NCBI GenBank assembly: GCA_039105265.1
Contig: JAPFFF010000011.1
Location: 2,418,001 to 2,482,000, forward strand
From: Tritrichomonas musculus
Taxonomy: Eukaryota > Parabasalia > Tritrichomonadida > Tritrichomonadidae
DNA length: 64,000 nt
Reading direction: 5' to 3'
The translations under genes and the position numbers were made by a program. The notes under the pieces are model-generated. The model had not been told where the DNA came from and ran no database searches. It worked only from the letters and a program-made list of their open reading frames with translations. Of this stretch, positions 47,001 to 56,889 are shown piece after piece. How positions within the stretch are numbered: position 1 is the stretch's first letter; the number at the start of each line of letters is the position of its first letter.

Positions 47001-47713
47001 ACAGCTGATATATTTTTCCTAATGTTTTTTGCGAATAAAATACTTTTAGGTGATCCTTGATTTTTTTCCACTGCTACGAAAATTTCAATTATGATATCAT
47101 TTCGAAGTGATGGATTTCTTTTAAAAATTGATGTCATAAGCGAACATGAAGCAGTTTGTAGTGGTGGCGATGCAGCTATATGAAAATATGATAATAATGA
47201 TAACGATAATAATTTGTAAAGTGACGATTCAGACAAATTTATTTGGTATACAATATAAGAAAAATGTCTAAATATTGAAAACAAACCAGGAATTTGCGTT
47301 CTCTTTTCTTTTTTTTGAAAAATATCATTACATAAATTTGATAGATGATCAATAATGTTCTGTATCCACTCGTTATTATACAGCATTAAAGGCATATCTG
47401 GTTCAGCAAGAATCTTTAATGTGATCTCAATATTGTCAAGTGGCGAATTTTGCTTTTTTAAAGAATCATTTTGAATTTTAAGAAAGTTATAAATAAGCTC
47501 CTGGTCAGCTGTGTAAAGCATTCTGTTGTCTGAAAGTTTTGTTACAGCAGTACCAATTGAACGAATTGCTGATAAACCAAATTCTTGATCATCAACACAA
47601 TATGTTCTAAGAATTGAGTTCAGCTCTTCAGCTGGATGAATACGAGTTCTTCCTGGTCTATCATCTCTATTCCTGGCCATATTTGCTTCTGCTGCTAAAT
47701 TAACTACAGACAT
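44030..47713 (-). CDS. HEAT-repeat protein resembling cohesin loader Scc2/NIPBL, 1227 aa
   Basis: An alpha-solenoid throughout. The most telling part is residues ~500-640: HPSLVSQINDAFKDPSAPIR then SVLQIISKYI, NCLTDPSPMVVKRALGIVGQL, and FNDESSTVSKAAKNALIQI. This has the order and spacing of the Scc2/Nipped-B HEAT core (unit deployed after D-S-x-x-VR, then D-x-x-x-VRKRVIKIL, then a downstream N-D-E helix). Scc2 loads cohesin onto chromosomes and would be nuclear. The rest is divergent helical repeats, and the C-terminal ~90 residues are charged and proline-containing (QIPKKPKNNDIDKK). The protein is shorter than animal NIPBL, as expected for a protist. Alternatives are another HEAT protein such as a condensin subunit. 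The ATG at 47713 is first in frame. Confidence 0.55.
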   Translation of the reverse strand: MSVVNLAAEANMARNRDDRPGRTRIHPAEELNSILRTYCVDDQEFGLSAIRSIGTAVTKLSDNRMLYTADQELIYNFLKIQNDSLKKQNSPLDNIEITLKILAEPDMPLMLYNNEWIQNIIDHLSNLCNDIFQKKEKRTQIPGLFSIFRHFSYIVYQINLSESSLYKLLSLSLLSYFHIAASPPLQTASCSLMTSIFKRNPSLRNDIIIEIFVAVEKNQGSPKSILFAKNIRKNISAVTILFIELLQSISSFPCDTKDITQEIIKHIIQTFLSRAKITSISKLFEKFVEDIGLLSSHPLYPISKIVLKNVLEFLFPSISKKDDNTRISIKLICIALKNIINYSQRAKENAIIVFPKSILESLVGYTDERIQEQLNNKETNIFEMEDDYCSLQLSSSFPRNAFEELTAHFIISLYINQSMRLTEVISNSLLSNITLWSTKKLSQEEIDNYLLWWKGVLPSNISFEWTLDIAEQICLHEICKMTMFSHVHFLVQHLLKGLENKNSNIRSMILRGLSSLIEINPDLLFHPSLVSQINDAFKDPSAPIRDSVLQIISKYIIQKDKSSSPYFSVVINCLTDPSPMVVKRALGIVGQLSKNSNDESLTKLSYLLSTKFNDESSTVSKAAKNALIQILFEDAQDPTQILASVLSKTHGKSSWFAQFINPLYLKKNYASAIDIMIEKSFENIKNSLTYENCCLVREFCDVFPSICANQHEIIISIINSCTDDRVLSILSSSLNSILNDITNPNVTLFTLLMQCIQKCIYTKSALIIRSVIEVGSHISAEILATNNVLTSSFEYFSNFLKNNLGISKQKEFVETAESLKLVSYICRALYIIGCLCRFHKALTQEQVSQVCEIVQCYFNASVPKIRSMVLQTVCDICVRDSSQTQKAKELVQHAFKLGPPESVSGITFLKNLIEEESKAEDSADINDFHQTFSSNLINDFMFEIKKCFSCKDSAIRSAVLEFANVALKYGAVNPSDIIPYVISMLCYSELSNLALETIKVVIYHYSTFFNNRMKDGIYEAFNCVMNIHGPGFTSLPFNDYCFHIGDLLNILQPPQKSIFLTAFTDILEEALSTNQDPFWINWIIRSLCNFPYSYTWELKTIVDNLNNNVFSTFINSTYADAKALMHSENNKSKKNLKNANACAWYASILILRAKQWLMKKYQIPKKPKNNDIDKKSPVKVAIIQPISFKNIPIPDQEKDLKDSLTNLFTQFQSTIRIERSSDLQQYE

Positions 47714-48510
47714 AAAAAAATATTTTTTTTTTTTAAATTGATGTGAATTTTGATGTTCATTTTTTTATTTAAATCTCTCCCTTTCAATATCAAATAAATT
47801 TTTTTTATTTCCTTTCTTCCATATTATGGCCTTTATCTAAAATGCATTGGTACATCTGTTTATTTAATAACTATTGCAGATCAGTTGCGAGTAAACTTTT
47901 GAATTTTCGCTAAAAAAATTCACATATTTTGTTTTACCCGGACTTTTGGCTTTTAACAGAATTTGTACATAAAATGATAAACAGAATTTTGAAAATATAA
48001 ACGACTTTTCAAATAAACATCAGAGTGTATTAGTTAATTATGAAAATAGTTTTGCATTCTTTCTGTTTATTTTATTACGTCTAATATAATACTGGATTTT
48101 GTATATGCTTCAGCAATTATTCATAGTTAGTTTAATTATGATTTGACAAATGCGAAATAATTAAATTTAAAATACAAAAAATATCTTAAAACAGAATATT
48201 TTCTCTAATCATCAACGTAATAAGGCAAGTTGCACTATTAACAATTTAGCCTAAAAAAAGTAGCAATTCTGTATAGTAGGCTTTTGTAACAGCATTTTAT
48301 ATTCCTAACACAATTGCAACTTTTTGAATTATACAAATTTTATACAATGAATTAGAATTCCTCTTAATGTGGTTAGTAAAAACAAAAAAAGATATTACAA
48401 ATATAATTTTAAAAACATTTTTACTATTAAAAATATCTAAAATTGAAATTGATTATATTTCTCATGATATCCTCTATTGTGGATTCAATGAATTAAAGAA
48501 ATTCATGACC
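47714..48510. other. AT-rich spacer
   Basis: About 800 bases, with no supported gene, RNA or repeat. It contains the upstream side of the HEAT gene and the 3' flank of the calponin-homology gene. Confidence 0.6.
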
Positions 48511-51500
48511 TTAAAAGAACTTGATTTGGAATGTTTGCCTTGATCTAAGTGATTCACTAGGAGCCATCATAACAAAAGGAACTTCACCACCAACGTATGT
48601 AACAACTTGTCCATTCTGCCTAGCGTAAATCATTCCATCTTTATATAAGAATTGTTGGTTATGCCTTCCATGGAATGGGAAAAGATAGAAAGGTGTTCCT
48701 TCAGGTGGATTTAAATTATCTCTATTGGCAACATCCCAAACCATTCCATAATTCATTGATGCATTTATAATTGTATTCTCAGGGTCTTTTCTAAATCTGA
48801 ATGTTTGGTAAACATCATTGTCAAAGTTTGGTAATGCAAGATCAAGTTTTCTTCCACATGGATTCAAGAATCCGTTAACATCTCTAACTAATGTTAATGC
48901 TAATGTCACTTTTTGGTCATTTTCTGGTACTTTGTTGATATTGTTAACATCGATCTGCTTTCCATCATTATAATCAGATTTGCTAAGAGTCATTGTAAGT
49001 CCAAAGTTTGCATCAGGATATTGATCATGGTTTCCATCAACGGGATGTCCTTCAAATTTGACTTGCTTTTCAAGCTTTTCTCTGGCTTCTCTTTGTGTTT
49101 GAGCTTCCTGTTTGGCGTCCATGTAAACTTTGGATAGCATTCTTGCCTGCGCGATGGCATCGCCTTTCATTTCTGCATCTTTCTTGGCTTCAGCCAATTG
49201 CTTTGTGACATCGTCTTTTGCTTCTTTCTGTTCTTCTGCATATGCTTCGACATCACCTAATGCAATCGTCAATCTTCTTGATTCTTCAATTGCTTCGTTC
49301 TTGAGTGCAACATCTTTATTTGCTTCATTGAGTTTCCTTGACAATCCATCAACATTCTCGTGTGCATCTGCTAATGCCATCGTCAATCTCCTTGACTGTG
49401 CAATTGCTTCTCCTTTCAATTGAACATCTTGTTTAGCTTCATGTAATTCTTTTGAAGTTTCTTCTTTTGCTTCTTTTTGTTCTTTTGCATAAGTCATGAC
49501 ATCACCTAATGCAATTGTTAATCTTCTTGATTCTTCGATTGCTTCATTCTTGAGTGCAACATCTTTATTTGCTTCATTGAGTTTCCTCGATAATCCATCA
49601 ACATTCTCGTGTGCATCTGCTAATGCCATCGTCAATCTCCTAGATTGTGCAATTGCTTCTCCTTTGACTTGTTCATCTCTCTTTGATTCTGCAAGTTGTC
49701 TTGATGTTTCTTCTCTTGCATCTTTTTGTTTTCGAGCTTCTTCTTCTGCATCTGCCAATGCATATGACAATTTCCTTGCTTGTTCTATTGCCTCTCCTTT
49801 GACTTGAACATCCTTCTTTGATTCTGCAAGCTGTCTTGACAATTCTTTTGCATTTTCTACAGCCTTTAATTTTTCTTCTCTGTCTTTTCTTGATTCTTCT
49901 TCAGCATCTGCCAACGCAATTGACAATCGCCTTGATTGTGCAATTGCATCACCTTTCACTTGTGCATCGTATTTGGCATCGATTAATTGTTTTGATAATT
50001 TGTTTGAATTTTCATTCGCTGCTTCTTTGGCTTCTTTCTGTTCTTCTGCATATGCTTCGACATCACCTAATGCAATTGTCAATCTTCTTGATTCTTCGAT
50101 TGCTTCATTCTTGAGTGCAACATCTTTATTTGCTTCATTGAGTTTCCTTGACAATCCATCAACATTCTCGTGTGCATCTGCTAATGCCATCGTCAATCTC
50201 CTAGATTGTGCAATTGCTTCTCCTTTCAACTGAACATCTTGTTTAGCTTCATTCAATTGCTTTGTGACATCGTCTTTGGCTTCTTTCTGTTCTTCTGCAT
50301 ATGCTTCGACATCACCTAATGCAATCGTTAATCTTCTTGATTCTTCAATTGCTTCATTCTTGAGTGCAACATCTTTATTTGCTTCATTGAGTTTCCTCGA
50401 TAATCCATCAACATTCTCGTGTGCATCTGCTAATGCCATCGATAATTTCCTAGATTGTGCAATTGCATCACATTTCAATTGTGCATCTAATCTAGCTTCA
50501 TGTAATTCTTTTGAAGTTTCTTCTTTTGCTTCTTTTTGTTCTTTTGCATAAGTCATGACATCACCTAATGCAATCGTTAATCTTCTTGATTCTTCGATTG
50601 CTTCATTCTTGAGTGCAACATCTTTATTTGCTTCATTGAGTTTCCTCGATAATCCATCAACATTCTCGTGTGCATCTGCTAATGCCATCGTCAATCTCCT
50701 AGATTGTGCAATTGCTTCTCCTTTGACTTGTTCATCTCTCTTTGATTCTGCAAGTTGTCTTGATGTTTCTTCTCTTGCATCTTTTTGTTTTCGAGCTTCT
50801 TCTTCTGCATCTGCCAATGCATATGACAATTTCCTTGCTTGTTCTATTGCCTCTCCTTTGACTTGAACATCCTTCTTTGATTCTGCAAGCTGTCTTGACA
50901 ATTCTTTTGCATTTTCTACAGCCTTCAATTTTTCTTCCTTTTGACGTTGAGCATATCCATTTGCAACACATAATGCCTTTGTTAGTCTCCTAGCTTGTTC
51001 AATTGCTTCTCCTTTTACTTGTGCATCCCTCTTTGACTCAGCAAGTTGTTCTGTTAATTCTTGCACTTTTTCATTTGCCAAATCTTTTTCTTCTTGATCT
51101 TTTCTTGACTCTTCTTCAGCATCTGCCAACGCAATTGACAGTCGCCTTGATTGTGCAATTGCATCACCTTTCACTTGTGCATCGTATTTGGCTTGTGCTA
51201 ATTGCTTTGATAACTTGTTTGAATTTTCATTCGCTGCTTCTTTGGCTTCTTTCTGTTCTTCTGCATATGCTTCGACATCACCTAATGCAATCGTTAATCT
51301 TCTTGATTCTTCAATTGCTTCGTTCTTGAGTGCAACATCTTTATTTGCTTCATTGAGTTTCCTCGATAATCCATCAACATTCTCGTGTGCATCTGCTAAT
51401 GCCATCGTCAATCTTCTTGATTGTGCAATTGCTTCTCCTTTCAATTGAACATCTTGTTTAGCTTCATTCAATTGCTTTGTGACATCTTCCTTGGCTTCTT

Positions 51501-54351
51501 TCTGTTCTTCTGCATATGCTTCGACATCACCTAATGCAATCGTTAATCTTCTTGATTCTTCAATTGCTTCGTTCTTGAGTGCAACATCTTTATTTGCTTC
51601 ATTGAGTTTCCTTGACAATCCATCAACATTCTCGTGTGCATCTGCTAATGCCATCGTCAATCTTCTTGACTGTGCAATTGCTTCTCCTTTGACTTGCGCA
51701 TCTCTCTTTGATTCTGCAAGTTGTTTAGATAATTCATTTGCATTTTGTTTAGCAGCTTCTCTCATTTCTCTTTGATTTTGCACTTCGTTTTCTGCATCTG
51801 CTAATGCAACAGTCAATCTTCTTGATTGTGCAACAGCTTGTACTTTCAAATTATCATTGTTCTTTACTTCATTAAGCTTCTTTGACAAATCTTCAGATTT
51901 CTTCTCAGCATCGGCTAAAGCGATTGATAACTTTCTTGATTGTGCAATGGCTTCACCTTTTACTTCAACGTCATGTTTAGCTTCAGCAAGCTTCTTTGAT
52001 AATTCATTTGCATTATCTTCAGCTTCTTCTCTCTTTTCTCTTTGATTTTGCGCTTCTTTTTCAGCATCTGCCAAAGCAATTGACAACTTTCTTGCCTGCT
52101 CAATTGCTTCTCCTTTGACTTGGACATCTTTCTTTGCTTCTGCGAGCTGTCTTGTTAATTCCTGCACTTTCTCATTTGCAGCGGCTTCTGATTCTTTCAA
52201 TTCTTGCGTGTATGCTTCAGCATCTCCCAGAGCTTTTGATAGTCTTGTAGCTTGTGTGATGGCTTCACCTTTGACTTGGACATCGACTTTAGCTTGGACG
52301 AGCTTCTTTGCTAATTGTTCAGCTTTTTCTTTTTGTTCTTTTGCGTTTTCTTCAGATTTAATTAGTTCTTTAGTTAATGTTCTTCCTTGCGTGATTGCTT
52401 CAACTTTAGCTTGTGCTTCTTGTTGTGCAATAAGAATGATTCTTGACAGTTCTTCCTTGTTGATTTTGTTTTCAGCTTCTGATTGGGATAATGAATTTGT
52501 CAATATTTTGACTTGCTCAACTACTTCTTTATTAAGCATTGCTTCTCTTTTAGCTTCTTCCAATTCTCTTGTTAATGCTTTTACATCTTCATCAGATTTA
52601 ATCCTCGATTCACTGTATGTGTGGGCTTCTTGAAGTGCCAATGCTTTTGCATCTCTTTGTGCATCGGCTTCGATTTCTGCTTGCTCTCTTGCATGCGTTT
52701 GAATACGAACTTGGAGTTGGCTGTCTCTCAATTCTGTCCTTAATTTCTCAATCTCATCTCCTTGCTCTTGTATTAAGTTGGCATTGTGCTGAATGTAGCT
52801 CTTTAATTTTGAAATTTCGTCTTTTTGCGCTTTAGATTCTTCACTTGCGTCGAAAAGTGCATCAGATAAACGTTTTGATTGAGAAATTGCATCACGTTGG
52901 ACAATAAGTTGATCTTTGGCTTCATTCAATGCTTTTGTTAAAGCTTGTGCGTTTTTATGTGCTCCAGCGATTACTTGCATCTCCATTGTCAAGTCTCGTT
53001 CTGTTTGTTCTTTGGCTTCTTTTAGCAAGGAAATATCTTTTTGGGCTTCTTCTAATTCATTTGTTAATCTTAATATCTCATTTTGTGCTTTTTCATATTG
53101 TTGATTATCTAATTTCATATTTGTATTTGCTTCTTTGAGATTATTTAAGTCATTTCGAGTGTTATTTAATTCTTCTTTTAGCTTTTCTATTTCATCTTGT
53201 GCTTTTTCATATTGTTGATTATCTAATTTCGTATTTGTATTTGCTTCTTTGAGGTTATTTAAGTCATTTCGAGTGTTATTTAATTCTTCTTTTAGCTTTT
53301 CTATTTCATCTTGTGCATCTTCTTTTGCATATGTCTCCTGTTGCATATCTGATTGGGCTTTTAATAATAGTTCTTCTTTTTCTTTTAATTGATTTTGAGT
53401 ATTCAATAATTCATTTGTAAGTCTATCAACTTCAGATTCTGCCTTTTCTCTAGCCTCTCGTTGCTCTTTGAGCTCATCTTCGGCTTCAAGTAATGATTTT
53501 TGTATATCTTCCAAATTATTACCTTGTTCAGATACTTCATCATCATCATTAACTTTATTATTATCATTTATATTTTCTTTCTCAACATTTGCATGCGAAG
53601 CTTTTTCATCAAGAATAACTTTGGCAGTTGCAAGTTGTGTTAATAACGTTTTTTCATCTGCTTTTCCATCATTATTTTGAATTTCATCAGGATAAATTAA
53701 AACAGGAACACCAAGCTCTTCCATAACTTCTGTTGCAAGTTTTGAATTATTATCTGAATCTTTTGGATTAAGAGAATAATAATTGATTTTTTCTGGGAAA
53801 TAAGAATCTAATAAAGCGCACATTGATAAATCATATGGAGCAAAATTGTGAATATTTGGATAATTTTCAGTTCGTTCAATTGCCCATGACATTAAAGCAT
53901 CTTTTTGGTTTTTAATTGACGAATTATTGGTTTTATTATTATCGTTATTATCTTTGGAGCTGGAAGGATTAGCGTCATTGACTGATTGCCCAATTGAGTA
54001 ATGTAAAATTAAAGACCAAACAAATCCTAAAATTAATTTTTCGTTACTATCATTAATATCTTTTCCTGATATTCCTACCAATTTGACACCATCCTTTTGA
54101 AACATATCAACTGCTAAATCACAATTTTGAACCATATCAACATTTCTAGTAGGATTGGTTGACCATTGTCGTGACTCTTTCTTTTTTGTTAATCGTTTTG
54201 CAAGTTCAACTAATGCAACACCATTATTCAAATCTTTTGTTATATCTTCAATTTGTAAATTATTGTCATCTTTTAATTGACTTTTTACCCATCTCGTAAA
54301 TACTTTTTCCTGTAACGGAATCCATTCATCATTCACTTTCGCTAAACTCAT
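48511..54351 (-). CDS. Tandem calponin-homology, long coiled-coil protein, ~1946 aa
   Basis: The start is set at the ATG at 54351 (MSLAKVNDEWIPLQEKVFT), because the domain begins there and a TCATTTTG initiator-like motif lies 24-31 bases upstream. An in-frame extension to 54402 looks like leader sequence. Residues ~8-115 are a CH domain (FTRWVKSQL, NGVALVELAKRL, FVWSLILHY) and ~148-255 a second (LMSWAIERT ... CALLDSYFP). Tandem CH domains bind F-actin in the actinin/filamin/plastin group. Residues ~280-1760 are coiled coil with an evolving ~35-residue repeat (KGEAIAQSRRLTMALADA). The last ~180 residues are a beta-rich domain (NPCGRKLDLALPNFDND, GMVWDVANRDNLNPPEG), possibly beta-trefoil. It is likely an actin cross-linker or scaffold of the cell cortex. 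Confidence 0.85.
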   Translation of the reverse strand: MSLAKVNDEWIPLQEKVFTRWVKSQLKDDNNLQIEDITKDLNNGVALVELAKRLTKKKESRQWSTNPTRNVDMVQNCDLAVDMFQKDGVKLVGISGKDINDSNEKLILGFVWSLILHYSIGQSVNDANPSSSKDNNDNNKTNNSSIKNQKDALMSWAIERTENYPNIHNFAPYDLSMCALLDSYFPEKINYYSLNPKDSDNNSKLATEVMEELGVPVLIYPDEIQNNDGKADEKTLLTQLATAKVILDEKASHANVEKENINDNNKVNDDDEVSEQGNNLEDIQKSLLEAEDELKEQREAREKAESEVDRLTNELLNTQNQLKEKEELLLKAQSDMQQETYAKEDAQDEIEKLKEELNNTRNDLNNLKEANTNTKLDNQQYEKAQDEIEKLKEELNNTRNDLNNLKEANTNMKLDNQQYEKAQNEILRLTNELEEAQKDISLLKEAKEQTERDLTMEMQVIAGAHKNAQALTKALNEAKDQLIVQRDAISQSKRLSDALFDASEESKAQKDEISKLKSYIQHNANLIQEQGDEIEKLRTELRDSQLQVRIQTHAREQAEIEADAQRDAKALALQEAHTYSESRIKSDEDVKALTRELEEAKREAMLNKEVVEQVKILTNSLSQSEAENKINKEELSRIILIAQQEAQAKVEAITQGRTLTKELIKSEENAKEQKEKAEQLAKKLVQAKVDVQVKGEAITQATRLSKALGDAEAYTQELKESEAAANEKVQELTRQLAEAKKDVQVKGEAIEQARKLSIALADAEKEAQNQREKREEAEDNANELSKKLAEAKHDVEVKGEAIAQSRKLSIALADAEKKSEDLSKKLNEVKNNDNLKVQAVAQSRRLTVALADAENEVQNQREMREAAKQNANELSKQLAESKRDAQVKGEAIAQSRRLTMALADAHENVDGLSRKLNEANKDVALKNEAIEESRRLTIALGDVEAYAEEQKEAKEDVTKQLNEAKQDVQLKGEAIAQSRRLTMALADAHENVDGLSRKLNEANKDVALKNEAIEESRRLTIALGDVEAYAEEQKEAKEAANENSNKLSKQLAQAKYDAQVKGDAIAQSRRLSIALADAEEESRKDQEEKDLANEKVQELTEQLAESKRDAQVKGEAIEQARRLTKALCVANGYAQRQKEEKLKAVENAKELSRQLAESKKDVQVKGEAIEQARKLSYALADAEEEARKQKDAREETSRQLAESKRDEQVKGEAIAQSRRLTMALADAHENVDGLSRKLNEANKDVALKNEAIEESRRLTIALGDVMTYAKEQKEAKEETSKELHEARLDAQLKCDAIAQSRKLSMALADAHENVDGLSRKLNEANKDVALKNEAIEESRRLTIALGDVEAYAEEQKEAKDDVTKQLNEAKQDVQLKGEAIAQSRRLTMALADAHENVDGLSRKLNEANKDVALKNEAIEESRRLTIALGDVEAYAEEQKEAKEAANENSNKLSKQLIDAKYDAQVKGDAIAQSRRLSIALADAEEESRKDREEKLKAVENAKELSRQLAESKKDVQVKGEAIEQARKLSYALADAEEEARKQKDAREETSRQLAESKRDEQVKGEAIAQSRRLTMALADAHENVDGLSRKLNEANKDVALKNEAIEESRRLTIALGDVMTYAKEQKEAKEETSKELHEAKQDVQLKGEAIAQSRRLTMALADAHENVDGLSRKLNEANKDVALKNEAIEESRRLTIALGDVEAYAEEQKEAKDDVTKQLAEAKKDAEMKGDAIAQARMLSKVYMDAKQEAQTQREAREKLEKQVKFEGHPVDGNHDQYPDANFGLTMTLSKSDYNDGKQIDVNNINKVPENDQKVTLALTLVRDVNGFLNPCGRKLDLALPNFDNDVYQTFRFRKDPENTIINASMNYGMVWDVANRDNLNPPEGTPFYLFPFHGRHNQQFLYKDGMIYARQNGQVVTYVGGEVPFVMMAPSESLRSRQTFQIKFF
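49440..50930 (-). repeat. Segmental duplication inside the coiled-coil gene
   Basis: The stretch from about 49440 to 49867 recurs at about 50499 to 50926 (offset 1059 bases) with very few differences. A shorter shared block (TTCTTGAGTGCAACATC onward, ~110 bases) occurs seven times between 49292 and 51680. These are recent in-frame expansions. Confidence 0.75.
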
Positions 54352-54374
54352 ATTTATATTTTCTTTCCTTTTTA

Positions 54375-54382
54375 CAAAATGA
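54375..54382 (-). promoter_or_regulatory. Initiator-like TCATTTTG before the calponin-homology gene
   Basis: TCATTTTG on the minus strand, 24-31 bases before the chosen ATG at 54351. It supports the shorter start, because the longer frame would begin upstream of the likely transcript start. Confidence 0.35.
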
Positions 54383-54402
54383 ATTAAAATTTTTTTTTTC
54401 AT

Positions 54403-55072
54403 TCTATTTATTTCAAAAAAATAAAAAAATAAAGAAATAGAAATAAATACTCAATAAAATAGTTTAGAAATGATATTTATAAATTAAATTATATATAATA
54501 ATTCTTATTATAATATTATGAAATAATAAATTCTTTATTTACTCAATATATTATTTATTTAAAAAATCATCAAAGAAATTTTCTTTTTCAATTTTTAGAT
54601 ATCTTTCACAAAGTAATAAAAATTGAAAAAAAACTAATTTTGCAACTTCTCTAAAGAAAATACATTAAGACTGTACATTTATTGATTCTAGCTTAAATCA
54701 ATAAAAGAGTTTAAAAATTATTCAAAAATTCTGTTGGAGAATTCAGAAATAAAATCTTGTTTTTAACTTTTTGAATATTTGTAAAAAAGATAATCTTTGT
54801 TTTCTGTAATCAATTTATTACAGCCATCAAAAAAGAATACTTTGATTGATTTAACAAATCGATATTCTATTATTTCAAGACATCATTCATACAAAAAATG
54901 GTACAAGGTATAATAATAAGTCATTTAATCAAACAAGAAAATAAAGAGAAGAAAACAATTAACAAAAATCAAAGTATAACTTTAATCACAAATTTTATAT
55001 AATATTTGAAGACAAACAAGAAATAAACGTATTTTTTTTGAAAACCGTGCATAAATTACATAATATAAGAAA
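54403..55072. other. AT-rich spacer
   Basis: About 670 bases. Apart from the upstream side of the calponin-homology gene, nothing specific is visible. Confidence 0.6.
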
Positions 55073-56398
55073 TTAAGAATGAATCCCCATTTCTAAATTT
55101 TCGAGATTTTTCATTAAGATTTCATTCACATTTTCATCACTCATTTGATTAACATAATTTTCATTACTTGGTTCAACTGAATTAACAGCTTCTTCTTCGT
55201 TCATCATAACACAGCTTGCTCCATTTGCATTAGCATGTTCAATAACACTGTAATGGTTTTCACTTTCATTTGGGCTAACTGAACTTTTATCCAAATTTTG
55301 ATTTTCAATATTTTGCTCCTTCTCATTATTTGGCACTTTTTCATTTTCATTTTCTATTTCACTGGCATCTTCTTTGCGTTGATGGAAATGCTTATGGCGC
55401 CTTTTAATTTTTGTTTTGACAAGCATGGTTTCTGTCTCCTCTTCACGATAGAAATTAACAAGATTTTCTAAATATTCTTTTTCTCTCTCTTTTTCTTCAT
55501 CACTTTGCTTTTTCATCTCTTCAACCTTTTTTTGATATATTCGACGATATCTTTCCGAAGCTTTTTCTTGGTTTTCTTTAACTTTTTGCTCTTCGATAAC
55601 ATCATGGATGTCTTTCTTTTGTTGTTTCTGTGATTTCTGTATTTTTGCCAATTCAACACGTTTTTGTGAAGATTGATGTTGCAAAGAGCTTAGTTGTTTC
55701 TGAAGGCTTGATTGAATTAAAGTAAGCTTTTCTTTTTTTGGGCGCGTTGAAAAAACAATTTGGTGCTCTTCTAATAGTTGTTTTTCATCGCTTGAGAGCT
55801 GTGAAAGAACCCTTTTCAATTCTTTAATTTTTTTATCATTTTCTAATATCTTATCTTTAATTTCTGAATTTACACGATTTTCAAGTTCGTTTTTTTGCAA
55901 ATTTATAGCTTCGCGCAAATCATTAAGATCAATATCTATCTGTGCTTTCATTTGATATTGCTCAGTAACATAAGCATTTAGAGTGTTTCGTGATTCATCA
56001 ACGAATGTAGTATTTAATAAAGATACTTGTGAATCAAGTTCTCTGCTTTCATCTTGAAGACGATGAAGTCTCGAATACCCTTCTCGTCGTGAAATCTCAT
56101 CATAGGGATCAACATCTTCTAATGTTGTATCTGTATAATCTATTGTTGATCTTATTGATTCATATTGTTGTCTTAAAGGAACTAATTCTTTTTTGATAGA
56201 TTCTACATCTTGCGCAAGATAAATTGCTTGTTCAAGAACATAGGTTGGCTGTTTGAAGCTATCTAAAGGAGATGCTATTAAGGAGCGATCATCAATTGAA
56301 GGCAATTTGCGGACGTGACGAACTCGAGCTGATGACGAAAACAAGTACGATGCTGTTTTTGGATCTAATTGATGCGATTTTCTTTTTTGAATATTCAT
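55073..56398 (-). CDS. Coiled-coil protein, 441 aa
   Basis: A basic N-terminal ~40 residues (KRKSHQLDPKTASYLFSSSARVRHVRK) are followed by a helical coiled coil from ~55 to ~335 with many Gln/Lys/Glu heptads (LREAINLQKNELENRV, LTLIQSSLQKQLSSLQHQ). An acidic disordered Asn/Glu-rich tail follows (~340-441). No known domain is seen. It may be a basal-body, axostyle or other cytoskeletal component, but that is a guess from composition. It diverges from the RRM gene across a ~490-base spacer. The ATG at 56398 sits inside TCTCATG, so an initiator overlapping the start is possible. Confidence 0.75.
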   Translation of the reverse strand: MNIQKRKSHQLDPKTASYLFSSSARVRHVRKLPSIDDRSLIASPLDSFKQPTYVLEQAIYLAQDVESIKKELVPLRQQYESIRSTIDYTDTTLEDVDPYDEISRREGYSRLHRLQDESRELDSQVSLLNTTFVDESRNTLNAYVTEQYQMKAQIDIDLNDLREAINLQKNELENRVNSEIKDKILENDKKIKELKRVLSQLSSDEKQLLEEHQIVFSTRPKKEKLTLIQSSLQKQLSSLQHQSSQKRVELAKIQKSQKQQKKDIHDVIEEQKVKENQEKASERYRRIYQKKVEEMKKQSDEEKEREKEYLENLVNFYREEETETMLVKTKIKRRHKHFHQRKEDASEIENENEKVPNNEKEQNIENQNLDKSSVSPNESENHYSVIEHANANGASCVMMNEEEAVNSVEPSNENYVNQMSDENVNEILMKNLENLEMGIHS

Positions 56399-56889
56399 GA
56401 GAATAAAGAAGAATATTTAACACTTTTACTTTTATAACGTACAGTTTTGAGTAAATATATGGTTATATTAAATTTCAATTCATCTTTATTTTTGTTCTTT
56501 CAAAATGATTAATATTTCTTTCAAAAACTTTTGTAAATTTTATTTATGAGGAGTAAATTTGGCCTTTTTTTGTCTATAACTGCTTAAATAAAATAAAGTT
56601 TATGAATCATAATTTATTATCTATTTGATCACGTTTTCTTGCTCATTCAACATTTAAGTTTATATAAAATAAAAAAATTAGAGAATATTTTATTATGAAA
56701 ATCAAAATAATTGGTATATATCATTAAATAGAGGGAATTTTGCATTTTCTTGATTTAATTACTGCATTCTAGCTTGATGAATTGAAAAAAGCTCAGAGTG
56801 ATTCCATGAAATTGATATATCTAAGGAGGAAATTTAATTTACGGTTTAGGACAATTTAAACTGGCAAAAAGCTCAATTTGAGATTTTAT
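56399..56889. other. Divergent intergenic region
   Basis: Holds the 5' sides of the coiled-coil gene (minus) and the RRM gene (plus). GCTCAATTTGAG near 56871-56882 includes a TCAATT initiator-like motif about 15 bases before the RRM start. The rest is AT-rich without clear elements. Confidence 0.5.

Noticed and set aside
49130-53680. Many 60-170-codon plus-strand frames across the calponin-homology gene
   Set aside because: Antisense shadows of the repeated coiled-coil coding sequence.
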